Source: Molanna angustata
Taxonomy: Eukaryota > Arthropoda > Insecta > Trichoptera > Molannidae
Assembly: GCA_963576475.1 (NCBI GenBank)
Contig: OY754973.1
Span: forward strand, 9,508,052-9,572,051
Direction of reading: 5' to 3'
Length of the DNA stretch: 64,000 bases
The translations under genes were made by a program, and so were the position numbers. Every line of letters starts with the position of its first letter. Within the stretch, counting starts at the first letter, position 1. Below the pieces are notes generated by a model. It was not told where the DNA came from. It searched no databases and saw only the letters and a list, made by a program, of their open reading frames with translations. This document shows, piece after piece, positions 23,271-34,070 of the stretch.

Positions 23271-23462
23271 ATGGGTCGGTGGCACAGCGGTTAGCGCGCT
23301 GGGCTAGTAATCCAGTGGTCGCGAGTTCGAATCCTGCCTCGACCGATTTCGTTCACCTAAGCACAAGCATTTATTTGCTTATTTTAGGGAACGTAGGAAG
23401 ATGTATATGTACTTGTTTAACAAGGACATATTCATTTTTACATAAAAAAAAAAAAAAAAATA
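23271..23462 (+). mobile_element. SINE-A, best-preserved copy
   Basis: The head carries an A box TGGCACAGCGGTTAGCGCGC and a B box CGAGTTCGAATCC, with the anticodon-loop-like CTAGTAA between paired CTGGG and TCCAG. The body runs CACAAGCATTTATTTGCTTA, then GGGAACGTAGGAAGATGTAT, then AACAAGGACATATTC, and ends in a 17-base A run. The intact pol III boxes and clean poly-A make it the youngest copy here. Confidence 0.9.
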
Positions 23463-23539
23463 TGGAAGGGCAGTCGGTCCGCCTCCTCTCAGGATTGTCC
23501 ACCATCGCAAATAGGTCAAATGTCCTGATACACGTTTTA

Positions 23540-23770
23540 TTTTATTTTATTTTATGTAATTTCTCGGGCAACTAACATGTACTATAACAAATAATTATTT
23601 GACTCGCACCAAATAACAAGTTGCCACATTCTGGAGAACTTGCGATATAAATCGTCTCACAGATCCAGACTGAAAACATAATTCAAAACTGTTTCTCCAC
23701 CGGGAATCGAACCCGGGACCTTTGGATCAGCTTTCAGATAGGTACCTAACCAACTGAGCCACGAAGGCCG
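23540..23770 (-). mobile_element. SINE-B copy, nearly full length
   Basis: On the minus strand it starts GGCCTTCGTGGCTCAGTTGG (A box) and includes GGGTTCGATTCCCGG (B box). The body contains GTCTGGATCTGTGAGACGAT and TTATTTGGTGCGAG. It ends AGTTGCCCGAGAA followed by (ATAAA)n. The tRNA-like head is well preserved, so the copy is fairly young. Confidence 0.9.
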
Positions 23771-23916
23771 TTGAAGAAATAGTTTCAAAATTATCCAAAA
23801 GTCATTTATTTTTGACAAATATAATATACTTACCTGTTCCGACGTTGACGGCTATTTATATAGTAATGTACCAGAACTGAACCATGATAAATAATATTAT
23901 TGGTATTGTTGTCGAA

Positions 23917-24047
23917 CTGTGTCTCCACCGGGAATCGAACCCGGGACCTTTGGATCAGTAGTCATATACCAAAACAATTTGTTATTGGGTGCATGTTAAA
24001 TTAATATTTGACATAGTTCATGTTAGTTGCCCGAGAAGCTATATTAA
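23917..24047. mobile_element. SINE-B copy with inverted head
   Basis: 23920-23970 is the reverse complement of the SINE-B head (CCACCGGGAATCGAACCCGG). 23975-24047 is the SINE-B 3' part in the plus orientation (TTGTTATTGGGTGC to GTTGCCCGAGAAGCTA). The middle of the element is missing. An inverted 5' part followed by a normal 3' part is the arrangement left by twin priming during LINE-driven insertion. Confidence 0.75.
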
Positions 24048-24431
24048 TATAGTCGGGGTAATATCGGGCATCAGTTTGAAGTTTTTTTAAATATTCAAAA
24101 TAGTACATACCTCCTTTTTTATCATACTAAGGTTTCTAACTTACTTAACTTAACAGAATGCTAGGGAAAGTTCACACCAAAAATTATGATTGTGCTGATG
24201 AATAATAATAAAACACAATAAACCCCAATGAGAAACGTATTCCGATATTATATTGCTATAGAGTTCAATTTCGACAACTTAATGATATATGAAATACATT
24301 TCTGGCCTCACGGTGTTTCCTAATTCTACACGTATGTATTTGATAAGGCCTTACCAATATTTGCTACTGATATCATTTGTCTATTATGGAGGTTTTCTTC
24401 GAGGTTTTTATTTATCTTTCTGAACATAATA
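24048..24431. other. No recognised feature
   Basis: AT-rich spacer; nothing shared with other parts of the window. Confidence 0.4.
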
Positions 24432-24610
24432 TAAACAAATATTTTGCACACTGGTGGGTTTAATGCCAATAGGCAATTTATTCTAACCAACCAGATTACA
24501 AAGAATGACAGAAAATTGTGTTTGTGCAACAACAAAATAATTAAAGCAAAAAATTTAAAAAAAACATAGATAATATATATTATATAACACAAAGACAGAA
24601 TTTAATACAA
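24432..24610 (-). mobile_element. LINE 3' tail, CAGTGTAC family, minus strand
   Basis: Contains the complement of GCCAATAGGCATTAAACCC and of CCACCAGTGTGC. It lies next to the complement of a TTGTAATCTGGTTGGTTAG stretch that also precedes the block at 20090. Its 5' side continues into T/A-rich 3' UTR sequence. Confidence 0.6.
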
Positions 24611-26569
24611 TAAACACAAAGTGAGAAAAAAAAGAAAAGAGAGAAAACAATAATAATAATAATACTGATCATAACAATGAGGAAAAGAAGGATGATACGG
24701 AATTATATAGAATGAATATTCAGGAATTATTTGACAGATATTGTCTTTTTAGTTTTCCTTTAAATTTAATATTTGTATGGATTGAGATGACGTTACTTCA
24801 TCACTTAGGCCATTCCATAGTTAAGCTGTTTTTCTATTGAGACATGGAACATAGATACATTATTAGGAGTTTTGATTTCAACGTTTGTTTGATAATCACT
24901 CAGTGTAGGTATTCCAAATTCCAAGGTATACATTCAGCCCTCAAATCAAAGTGATGGTATTATCTGTCACGGATCTAGTAGCGTCCAGGTCATGTCTGGT
25001 ATAATCCCCGGTAGATGTAGGTAGGGTGGGCTGGTGTGTGGCGATGGTGGAAGGTGTTATGAAACCAGCTGTGGATTTGAACATGTCTGGGTTCCGTTCC
25101 GAGTGAAATGCTAAAATAGGTAAATGGAAGCTTAAGTGACGCGAGCCGTGAATAATGGACTCGTCCTCTCTTGTCCACGGCGGGAGAGAGAGAACTAATC
25201 GTCTAATCCACATCACGTTTGCACTCAAGGTACTCCACTTCTGCCGTTTCTGCTGAATTCATAATCATATTTCATCCCTTGGACAGTGCCATAAAAATAA
25301 TACCAAGAGAAGATGAAAATGACGGATAATCCGTCTGTTATTAAATTTATTTAATTAAAAAAAATATTTCAAAGAATCATTCTTTAAATCATTTTTTTTA
25401 ATATTTGAATCTATCACATTATGATTGAACTCCATTAAATATCACATATTTTTTCATCAGAGTTCATAAGCGCCCTCAAGATGAATTCTCGCTATATAGA
25501 TAATCCATGTATTATTCTTCATCGTTTAGTTCTTCAGAAACTATGCCTCCTGGGATGACGAAATCATTTAATATAATTATGTATCAACTTTGTATTTTGT
25601 TTCAATAAAACTATTAAAAAAAGATTATGATCCTACATACATAACATTTTAAATCTAAGAATGTGTTTTTTTACCAATATTATTAAAAAGTATAAAAGAA
25701 AGCAACCCAAAAAACATATAAAACTTAGTATTATATCCATACACGTACTTGTCTAGAGATATAGAAAAAAAAATGTGTTTCATTTTTCTTATCAAATTAT
25801 TACGAAATTTTTTTCAGTAATGGATATTTCCATATTGAACAAACATTGGTGAATACCTACATAAAATTGCAAGACATGACGGGGCTAAAAATTTGTTAAA
25901 GTAATGCAACTGTAGAGCACATAAAACAAATTGATATAGCAAGATTTTTTATTCAGGTTGTAGAAATTGTTTGGCTTCTACGCATTAATTTGACATAATA
26001 TTAGTTGGGATATTCAACAATGATAATAAATTTTATCATGATAATCCTATTACTTACATAGGTACTTTCTCAATACTCATCCCTTGTCTAATCTTATGGA
26101 TACCTACATACATAGACAGTTTGATGAGAAATATTCCATGTTTCATGATCATAGAAGTGTAAAACTTCATGGATCATAATAACTGCACTTTAATTGATTA
26201 ACACCATCATCGTACGTATAAAATTAGTTACGGCCATATATAAATCACAACATTATCATCGATCGTTATATTGTCATGAGTGCGCACTTAAATTATATGA
26301 CAGACACTTTGCAATAGCTAATCCTGGGGGTGATTTTTACCCCAGGGTTGTAGGTACGGGGTACTTGCGACATCATAATATACCTTCCAATGCTACATTA
26401 ATAATTTGACAAAAATCGCATAAGTTGATTAATAATGTTTTTTATAATGAACTATCATAGGATGTTCCTAAAACCAACATCGAAACGAAGAGGACTGTGA
26501 AGGCAGCTCATAATCAGATTAGGTAATTGCGACTGAAATATTTTTTTATACCTAAACTTTATCACAACT
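24611..26569. other. 2 kb without recognised gene
   Basis: 24940-25250 has near-balanced base composition and overlapping minus-strand open frames (up to 95 codons), with no motif or splice pair I trust. 26325-26347 contains a small hairpin (CCTGGGGGT/ACCCCAGG). Otherwise AT-rich. Confidence 0.35.
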
Positions 26570-26960
26570 ATAAAAAAAAGTTTTTGTCATACCATATCAT
26601 ACGATACCATCATGCCATTTTCCTATTTGTGGTAGGCAGAGAGAACCGAACGCTAGACTCTCTGTTTACATTTCTCGCTTCATTCATGTCCATGCATCGT
26701 CTCATACACGCTCTTCTGTTATTCGTACTTCTAACGTCTCCATCTTTTAAAATTCCATTAAAGTGATCATGCCAACTTTTCCTTTGCCGACCTTTACTTT
26801 TCGTTCCTCTTTAATCAGACTTATACCTATACTTTTTTTGTCAGACGGTCATCACTCATTCTTTCTTAGTGGCCAAACCACCTTAGGAAATTTATTTTCA
26901 TCCTATTTACCACACATTCGTCTTCGTGGCCTCATTTCAACCGAATTTTTTGTTTTATAT
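26570..26960 (-). pseudogene. LINE C-terminal region, minus strand
   Basis: Reading the minus strand gives W-F-G-H-stop-E-R-M-S-D-D-R-L-T-K-K, then K-S-W-H-D-H-F-N-G-I-L-K, then N-R-R-A-C-M-R-R-C-M-D-M-N-E-A-R-N-V and finally R-K-M-A-stop. This is the longest version of the Met-Ala-stop family. It links the GHxxRM motif with the A-C-M-R-R-C-M-D block and the terminal stop. A few stops and frameshifts mark it as dead. Forward open frames at 26527-26966 are shadows of it. Confidence 0.75.
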
Positions 26961-28159
26961 TTTTAGATTTTAAGATTTTTTATATAACATTCGATAGTCC
27001 ACTAAGTTCTTTGGTAAAATCAAGCAAAAAAGAGATTTTCATTATACCTTCACTTGAAAAACTGACTCAGAGTATAAAATAACTTAATTTTTCTCAAAAG
27101 TGATGATATTTATTTATTTATTACAATTTACGGCTTAATAGCCTTATGCACAATAAAATAAAATAGTATTTAAACATAATATTCAAAAACAAAATTATAC
27201 TAAACAACAGAAAAACAAAAAAGAAGAATATCATATAAAAACGAAAAAAAGAAGAATGAATTTTACCTATGAAATAATAAAAGAATATCATTAAAATCTA
27301 AAGTCTCATGCAAATACCACGAAGTTCATTTAAAAAAGCGAAAAAAATTATTACCTATCACGAATAAAAGTGTCATTTTGCTCCAAAAAATATTGATGCG
27401 AATTTTTTTTATAGTTTGCCAATGACAGATAATAAATATCGCCTAGGCTAGAATATATTTCTAATATTGAGAAAAAAACAAAATATTGTGATAATCTCAT
27501 AATTCGTCATTATTATATCGACAATATATTGGTCCTACTAGTGCTCCACGTTTCATTTTTTTCTTCGTTATAATCAATAGGTAGGTACTATGCATTTCAA
27601 AATTGAAAGTATATTATTTTTTAGTAGATAAATTTAACATATTTAACGTACATAAGTAGGTATGTGAATAGTTAATTACTCTAACCCGTTTCGAGGCGAG
27701 ACATCCGCTGTAAAGTTGTTATTATTGATCTCGGCAAGACGAAGGACCGGTCCATTGGGGTGGGCAGAGAGGAAGAGATCCAAGAAATGGAGAGAAAGTG
27801 AACAGCAGGAAGTATCTCCTTTATCTCGGGACTGTCCTCCATATCCTGATGCAAACTACAAGTCCTCGGGGGCAATGCTAGTTAGGCACTAACTTATCTC
27901 TAGTCAGCCTTGTGTTGTCTTGTCTATGATGTTTCTTTGGACGGAGAAAGGGAACAATTTTGGGGTAAGGATGCCAAGATAGGAATAACTATCACCTCTA
28001 CACATACAATAACACATTCACCTCAAAATAATATAGGTAGGTACTATATTCGATAACTTTGTATTTACTATTACTTATCCGGTAAAGACACAAGATTTTT
28101 TTTGACACTGCTTATAATATATGAAAAAAAAGAAAAAAAAAATAGTTGTTGTGCAAAAT
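26961..28159. other. Mostly unassigned; open stretch at 27676-27897
   Basis: Around 27676-27897 (+) there are about 70 stop-free codons in a GC-richer patch, encoding a basic segment (A-R-R-R-T-G, E-R-K-R-S-K-K-W-R). It has no start codon, no splice pair and no family I recognise. It could be repeat debris or part of an exon. The rest is AT-rich. Confidence 0.3.
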
Positions 28160-29165
28160 GCCTATGTGTCATTTTTTCAACATTGAAGTCAAAAAATACC
28201 AACTTCGAGGCTTCGCAGCTTAAATGTATTGTAGGTGTATGGATGACCTCAGAATTCAGAGTAGAACATTAAGAGTGTGTGTCTGTATATGTCCCCTTAT
28301 AACTTTTAATCCGCTTGATGCACAAAGCCCAAATTTCATAAAATATAGTAAACTCTTTGAATTTTGAATTTCTGCTATAGTAAGGAGTTATCAATACCAG
28401 AATTCTTGTTTTATATTTCTACAAATCTCAAAAACTATAAAAGCTAGAACACTGACAATCTGTATTAATATATATAGACCAAATGTAGACTAATACGAAA
28501 ATTTCTGAATAATCCGATTTTTTTTAAATATCGAAAAACGCCGACAACCCAACTAGATAATTAAACTTTGTATTAAAAAACGTATGCATTATTGCAATAC
28601 ATTTCAAACTTTTCTTAACAATTTGTATTAATTGAATTTATAGTGACGACATCGTTTCATCGTGAAATGAAATGATTTATATCCATTATTTTTTACATAT
28701 TGCAGTAGCAAAAAGTAAACATATAAAAAAAAATATTAGGTACTATAAAAATAATATGTACAACAAACTATTCCGAGGCAGTACCTTATTACATAATTTG
28801 GTCTAAGGTTTCATGTTGTTATCAGCAAAATAATTAACAGAAATAATTAAAAATGAAATAAAAATAAGATAGTGAACTCTTAGTTATTTGAACCTATAGT
28901 AAAATAATAAATTTTAACGTCCACAGGGACTTTCAATAGTTTGAAACATACCTACCAACAAGCTTTTTATATATTCTGGATAAAAAAGGATTGACTTCTA
29001 CACTGTCCCATCCTGACATAGATTTTTATTTTTATAGAAAACAAAATATCTTAAAATAATCAATAATTTTGATTTAATGTTTTAAAATTTGGTAAGTACC
29101 TACGTATTTTTCAACTATAATATTGCTATCGACAGTTGGATCTCATGTGTTACATGCAACATATA
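28160..29165 (+). mobile_element. Helentron-like Hel-1, diverged copy
   Basis: The order is the same as in the palindrome's left arm. AACATTGAAGTCAAAAAATACC is followed by a short GT tract, then CCCCTTATAACTTTTAATCC and the sequence pairing with the captured LINE end (28960-29030). It closes with CTATCGACAGTTGGATC and the ATGTGTTACAT hairpin. The extreme CTAG is lost (CAAC then ATATAATG), and the 5' terminus is not recognisable. Many substitutions and a contracted microsatellite make this the oldest copy in the window. Confidence 0.65.
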
Positions 29166-29720
29166 ATGTTTTTCACAAAATTTTAAAAGTTTTTCCGCAC
29201 TAACAATCGATTACTGTAGGTACCATGGTCAACGAAATTCGAAGTCGTCATGTTTTTTGAGATTATGGGCACAATCCTTATTATACCGCGTATTAAGTAG
29301 CCGAATGAGATAGTTGGTAAGACGTTAACTGTGCGGGGGATGATTTCCGCCAAGACAGCCTCCAGTAATAAGTGACCTAATGATATTTTATGGCTGAAGA
29401 TATGTAATGCCGTTATTACGGAGTGTGGGGTGGCTGGTTAGGTGTCATGTTGCCAATTACCGCGACTACGTTGATACGCCTGAGAAACCCTTACAGCCCG
29501 TGGCCATCCGATTGGAGATAAGGAATGGTATACCTCTCGAAGGAGAACTAAATTCACACAACATTACAAGTATCTTCGCAAGAAATATCCAACACCTATT
29601 ACGGAACCCTTTCACACTATCATGCTCTTCTACTTCCTACTTACTTACCCATCTATAAATTCCCCAATCAAAACACAATCTATCGACACAATTAATATAT
29701 TTATTTGTATTTATTTTCAG
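29166..29720. other. Likely intron upstream of the host exon
   Basis: Mostly unassigned, with a less AT-rich patch at 29270-29560. The last bases form the polypyrimidine tract and acceptor (TTATTTTCAG) of the exon that follows. An open frame at 29407-29658 has no splice support. Confidence 0.4.
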
Positions 29721-30446
29721 GAGATGCTGTTCATCCATCCGTTTATCAAAGCAGTCTGAACAAAAACAAAACATTTCTGGCAAATTCAAACTCACCAGCG
29801 AAAAAAATCAAAATGACAGAAAAAGACCAAAATGTACATCGAATGGACAATAATCACAATACTTATTGCAACAATAAAGAAAAATGTAATGAAACAAATG
29901 CAACGAAATTTAAAGAAGAATCTGAAAAAACGAATAATTATAAAAACGAAAATAGTGTTATATTAGATGATAATTATGTACAGGTTGACGAAAACCATAA
30001 AATACAACCGTCCGATGACAATAATGATCGAAAAATCGACAAATCATCAGAAGATAATAAAATTTCTGATGTTGTGATACCAAAACCTAAAACCAAATTG
30101 GTTGCCAACGGTCTTGCAGTTCCTGCCTTAGTAAGAATACATATAATTAAGAAAGAAGTGCCAAATAGTGATAGCGTAAAATTAAATGTAACCGATAACA
30201 ATAGAATGTTAAGTAATGTTCCTAATAATCCAACGAATTGTGCTAAAAATGTGTCTTCAAGTAATTTATCGTGTATTGTTGACAGTAAGAGTGTTGTTGC
30301 TGGTGCTTCTGAGAATGTGACCAACGGAAGTTGCATATCTCTACAAGAATATCTGCAACAGAACAATGCATTTTTGATTATACCAGCAACGGTGACGACA
30401 ACAACATTACCAGTTCCTCCACTTGTACAACAGATCATTAGACCAG
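29721..30446 (+). CDS. Internal exon of an unidentified host gene
   Basis: This is the only convincing host coding sequence. The acceptor TTATTTTCAG precedes it and the donor CCAG|GTGAGTC follows. Both splice sites are phase 1, so 726 bases hold exactly 241 whole codons plus split ends. The upstream ATG-like start is intronic and not used. The product is rich in Asn, Lys, Asp and Ser, and most of it should be disordered. It has a basic P-A-K-K-I-K patch at residues 25-30, K-P-K-T-K near 124, an I-K-K-E (SUMO consensus) at 142-145, and a Thr/Pro hydrophobic patch I-I-P-A-T-V-T-T-T-T-L-P-V-P near 218-231. These features suit a transcription factor or chromatin protein. The missing exons would hold any folded domain, and I do not recognise the family. 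The opposite-strand open frame is a shadow. Confidence 0.75.
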
Positions 30447-30737
30447 GTGAGTCATTTTTTTATCCATTATTGAATAAATTAAACAAAAATGATTATAGTC
30501 TTTCTTCTTAATAATTTCCTCAAAAGAGGCAATATCACAAATTTGTAAAACAGTAGGTAGGTATACCTACTAAAATCAAAGGTGATTTTTATAAAAAAAA
30601 CGATAAACCCACTATAGCGAAATATTTTAGCTACATCATCATCGAAATTCATATTTTAAAGTCTTTCGATAGCTATGATTCGACTAATACTAATTCTTCG
30701 CCTAAATGAATTCTTTGTTCAAAGTAAGAGTCCACCA
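30447..30737 (+). other. Start of downstream intron
   Basis: Begins with the strong GTGAGT donor and continues as AT-rich intron. The coding frame stays open to a TAA at 30509, so an unspliced read-through form would add about 21 codons. Confidence 0.55.
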
Positions 30738-30929
30738 GTGGGGCAAGTCTGGTCCAACCGGCGAAATTAAAACCCTCGTTATTACCTGTATATCATGGAT
30801 ATACATAATTATCATATGGAGTTCTATGACATCAAAAGATATTATAGAACTCCATATAATAATTATATCCATAATATTGGTAATTGTGAGGGTTTTAATT
30901 TCGCCGGTTAAACCAGACTTGCCCCCCCT
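30738..30929. mobile_element. MITE-A palindrome, copy 3, in the intron
   Basis: The most symmetrical MITE-A. The left GGGGCAAGTCTGGTCCAACC and right GGTTAAACCAGACTTGCCCC ends pair, as do AAATTAAAACCCTCGTTATTACC and its complement. It lies about 290 bases after the host exon's donor site. A transcript through it would fold into a hairpin of about 90 bp. Confidence 0.9.
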
Positions 30930-30949
30930 GGAGGTTATTTTTAATAGAC

Positions 30950-30984
30950 GTCATAGTTTTTAATTATGTATTAAAAACTATGAC
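30950..30984. repeat. 35-bp inverted repeat
   Basis: Two 14-base arms, GTCATAGTTTTTAA and TTAAAAACTATGAC, enclose a 7-base loop just downstream of MITE-A. Without T-run flanks it is not a terminator; probably a small palindrome left by mobile DNA. Confidence 0.8.
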
Positions 30985-31109
30985 GCAACTATATTTGCTT
31001 ATTTCGTTAACATTTTCATTTACGTGTAATGGAATCATGAAATAACAGAGTTGACATAAGCTACGACTTCATTGGTACTCAAACTGTCAATGTTTTTCTT
31101 ATTTCATAT

Positions 31110-31195
31110 TGCTTCTCGGGAAATTAACATATATTATGTAAAATTATTAATCTAACACGCATCCAATAATAATTTACCACATTCTGGAGACGTAT
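31110..31195 (-). mobile_element. SINE-B 3' fragment
   Basis: Only the tail half is present: complements of AGTTGCCCGAGAAGC, TTGGGTGCGTGTTA and GTCTCCAGAATGTGG are recognisable with several changes. The tRNA head is missing. Confidence 0.6.
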
Positions 31196-31344
31196 GCTTA
31201 AATATGAATCAAATACATTTATATAGCAGTAAAAGAAATTAACTTACGAAATTTTGTTTTCTTTCGAATATTTATTTGATTGCATATCCGCAAACATTGG
31301 AATTTTTTCCCTGTCAGGTGTCAAATGATATTTTTGCTGACAAA

Positions 31345-31550
31345 ATTTTTTAACATCTCAATAGAGACGAAGTTAAAAAAAAATAAAATATAAGAAATAA
31401 AATAAGAAAAAAAATAAGAATAGAACATAACATCTCAATAGAACCAGGAACTTGAGGCACCTACAGAGCTTACGACCTGTCATCGGCTAAAGTGATCACG
31501 TAAACCAGCCGATGACAGGTCGTAGACCTTGTAGGTGCCTCGAGCACTGA
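31345..31550. repeat. Rep-C foldback copy
   Basis: CTTACGACCTGTCATCGGC on the left faces CAGCCGATGACAGGTCG on the right around AAAGTGATCACGTAAA. The left arm repeats the TCTCAATAGA word twice (31352 and 31430). Two Rep-C pieces in opposite orientation seem to be joined here. Confidence 0.65.
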
Positions 31551-32062
31551 AAAAAAAGTTATGTTAAAATTAACCGAACTATAGTTCTTTTCCATCTTTT
31601 TATTTTACTATTTTATTTCTTTTCCTTTTGTTTTTGTTCTTACTCTATTGTACTTTTGTTTTTTTTTCTATATGTTTTTTTGTTGTTTTTATTCTAGTGT
31701 TGTTTTGGATCTATCAATACTTACTTACTTTACTTTACTTACTTTTTGTATGGCTACGGCTTTTCCTGCGCCTTTGGCTGCGTCATTGAGTAGTTCCCTT
31801 CTACACTCTTGGCTCCCGTTCGATATATCAATACATTTTATATTGTTAAACCAAATTCTTTTTTTTTTGTCATTGTTGGTTAATTTAAGGTAGCATTTAT
31901 ATTGTATGACTAGCTTTTATGTCCCGCCGTTGGCCAAGAATGTAAAATTGTGAAAGAAAAAGCAATCGTTTTTATAATATTGTCACCCAATTATTTTGCA
32001 ATATCAGACTATGAAAAGTGGTTTGAAATTTGATTGAGTTTAAGTATTGTAAAATGTTCAAG
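31551..32062. other. T-rich sequence, no gene
   Basis: Long T-rich stretches (31590-31700) generate hydrophobic open frames without support. CTTACTTACTTTACTTTACT at 31720-31745 is a small CTTA-type simple repeat. Confidence 0.45.
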
Positions 32063-32700
32063 TGATGGCCACAACCCATTCATTTTTATATATTGCTATA
32101 AAGTGTGAATGAAGTATAATATTTATACAATTTCTGCTCGCATGGACTATGCGTAATGGTTTTAAATATGACTGTTTATCAACGTTGTAAAGAGATTGGT
32201 TTGGCCACAACCCCCATTTTTAAATATTATCATCGAAAACAAATTGTAATGTGTACCTATTGAAAATTTAGTAATTTTGGATGTTGGGATGTGGTTAAAA
32301 TTTGATTAAACAAACGTAGGTACTGAAAAGATCTAGTATTGGTCACATCCCATTCGTTTTTATATTTTTTCATCAAGTGTGCATTATATTTTTGCTCAAT
32401 TTGACTGAAAGTCTTCATTAACGAAGAAGAAGAAGACTTGAACTATAGTAAATAGTTTTTAATTTGAATATAAATGTTGTGAAGAGTTCAGTAATGGCCA
32501 CAACCCCCATTCTTTAAATATTAGGTGTTGAAAATTATTCAAAATAGGATGATATAAATGGTTTAAATTTAATTAAACAAAAGTATTGAAAAGATTCTAG
32601 TGCAGGTTATATCGTCACATCCCATATCCCATTCATTTCATATGTATTTTCATCAAGTGTGCATATCGTTAATAATATTTCTGCACAATAGACTATTAGA
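32063..32700. repeat. Old dimeric tandem repeat, five units
   Basis: Five diverged units start near 32067, 32203, 32341, 32496 and 32614, about 120-155 bp apart. Two subtypes alternate. One reads CACA(A/T)CCCATTC(A/G)TTTTTAT, and in its later copies also TTTTCATCAAGTGTGCAT. The other reads GGCCACAACCCCCATT followed by TTAAATATT. The dimer is thus about 275-290 bp and strongly decayed. Confidence 0.6.
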
Positions 32701-32779
32701 CTTAAAACTAACCCAAAAGACTAAATAAAAAACGACCAAATACACGAAGAAGAAGAAGAATAAGAAAAAAGTTTAAATC

Positions 32780-32868
32780 CAAAAACCATCCTGGGCATAC
32801 GCTCGACAATTCACCAAAGTTTCATTATAATCGGACAAACGGTTGATAAATAAATAAATAAAATAATT
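32780..32868 (+). mobile_element. LINE 3' UTR end, RTE-like
   Basis: The words AAACCATCCTGGGCATACGC, TTTCATTATAATCGGACAAACGG and a GATAAATAAATAAATAAA tail follow in order. 'Caaagtttcattataatcgg' is standard RTE-type LINE 3' UTR wording in insects. Confidence 0.45.
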
Positions 32869-33685
32869 TTCCTATAGGAAATCAGTATAGGTATATTATT
32901 GTTGATTTGTAAGTAAATAGTATTAGGTAGGTACCTACCTACAACAACCTTCTAAATAAATTCGATTCCTAACAAATTTTATTTGAATATCACATTCTTT
33001 CTGTAGCCATGGAAACGATTCGAACACGTAAGTAATATCGAATGGTTCGGATACATTTTTTGAATATGTAGGTACCTACATTGGTTTGTTCGATGCCATA
33101 AAAATGAAAATTGTCAGAAAAATCAAATATTATTTACAAATTATGCAATTTTATTATGCCTATATCTTTACTAATAAATAATACATTTTTACAATATATG
33201 TCTTAAAACTTGCCGTAATGTCTTGTGTTTCATTTTATTATTTCATAATTACATTTATTTCAAAGGTTTATTATTTTCAAGAACATATTCATTCGGTGGG
33301 AAAATGAAATATTGTATGAAAAGATATTAAAATGGCGGCGTTTATGTACAAAAGGCTTACTTTAAAAATAAGTTAAACATTATAATTATACCAAATATTC
33401 ACCATGTTTTTCACTTAAACGCTAAGTTATACTTCAAAATATATTTTTTTTGTGTAAATACCTACTTCTAACTTTTAAACTAACAGATATTTGCGTGCAA
33501 AATGTACACTTTTTTGACAGATATGACTTGGAAAATTTTGTATGAAAAAAATAATTATTTAAATATTTTTAAAATTCAGCATTTTTATCGCATAATTTTT
33601 AGCGTGACACTGCATCAGGTATACTGGTACACGTTCGCACATAAATTAGATTTTTAGATGCTCTTGGTTTTTTAGAAGGCGTGAG
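32869..33685. other. No recognised feature
   Basis: AT-rich DNA with two TAGGTAGGTACCTACCTAC-type words near 32925 and 33070, which recur through the window. No exon. Confidence 0.45.
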
Positions 33686-33689
33686 ACAA

Positions 33690-33721
<32 letters not shown>

Positions 33722-33755
33722 ACAAACACACACACACACATACACTAACATTTTG
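33686..33755. repeat. (CA)n microsatellite
   Basis: About 30 CA dinucleotides interrupted by TACACA and AAACA words. Confidence 0.95.
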
Positions 33756-33989
33756 ATTGCTTTATTACTTTAGATATAGAAAACTACTGATAACCATATA
33801 TGGTCAGTGGTATCTTTTATAAATAAAATTAAATGTTAAATAAATAAATAAATAATAAAAAAAAAGTGACTACAAAACAATCCGTTTTGTGCTACTAAAT
33901 ATTTTGTGTGTTTAACCAAACGGTACAGTCATAAACAGATTTGGCTAAAAACGCAAGTAACCAGTTCGGTGGTCACAATTATTTTTTTC

Positions 33990-34070
33990 AGTGAGTTCCT
34001 GGTTCTTTTACAATATCCCAACTTCTTCTCTATTGAGATGTTAAAAAAATTTGTCAATAAAAAAAATATT
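33990..34070 (+). repeat. Rep-C fragment
   Basis: GAGTTCCTGGTTCTTTTACA, then CAACTTCTTCTCTATTGAGATG and TTTGTCAATAAAAAAAATATT follow the same order as 20230-20310. Confidence 0.6.

Noticed and set aside
23271..23345. A functional tRNA-Thr-like gene (A box, CTAGTAA loop, B box)
   Set aside because: The same head occurs four times, each followed by the same non-tRNA body and tail. The acceptor stem is not closed. It is a SINE head.
23006..23575. 189-codon open frame as a single host protein
   Set aside because: The first part is a LINE C-terminus, the middle is a SINE-A head and body, and the end is an A run; the frame is open by chance across three elements.
29974..30438. 154-codon open frame on the minus strand
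   Set aside because: It lies opposite the spliced host exon. The plus strand has matching splice sites and phase, and the minus strand has none.
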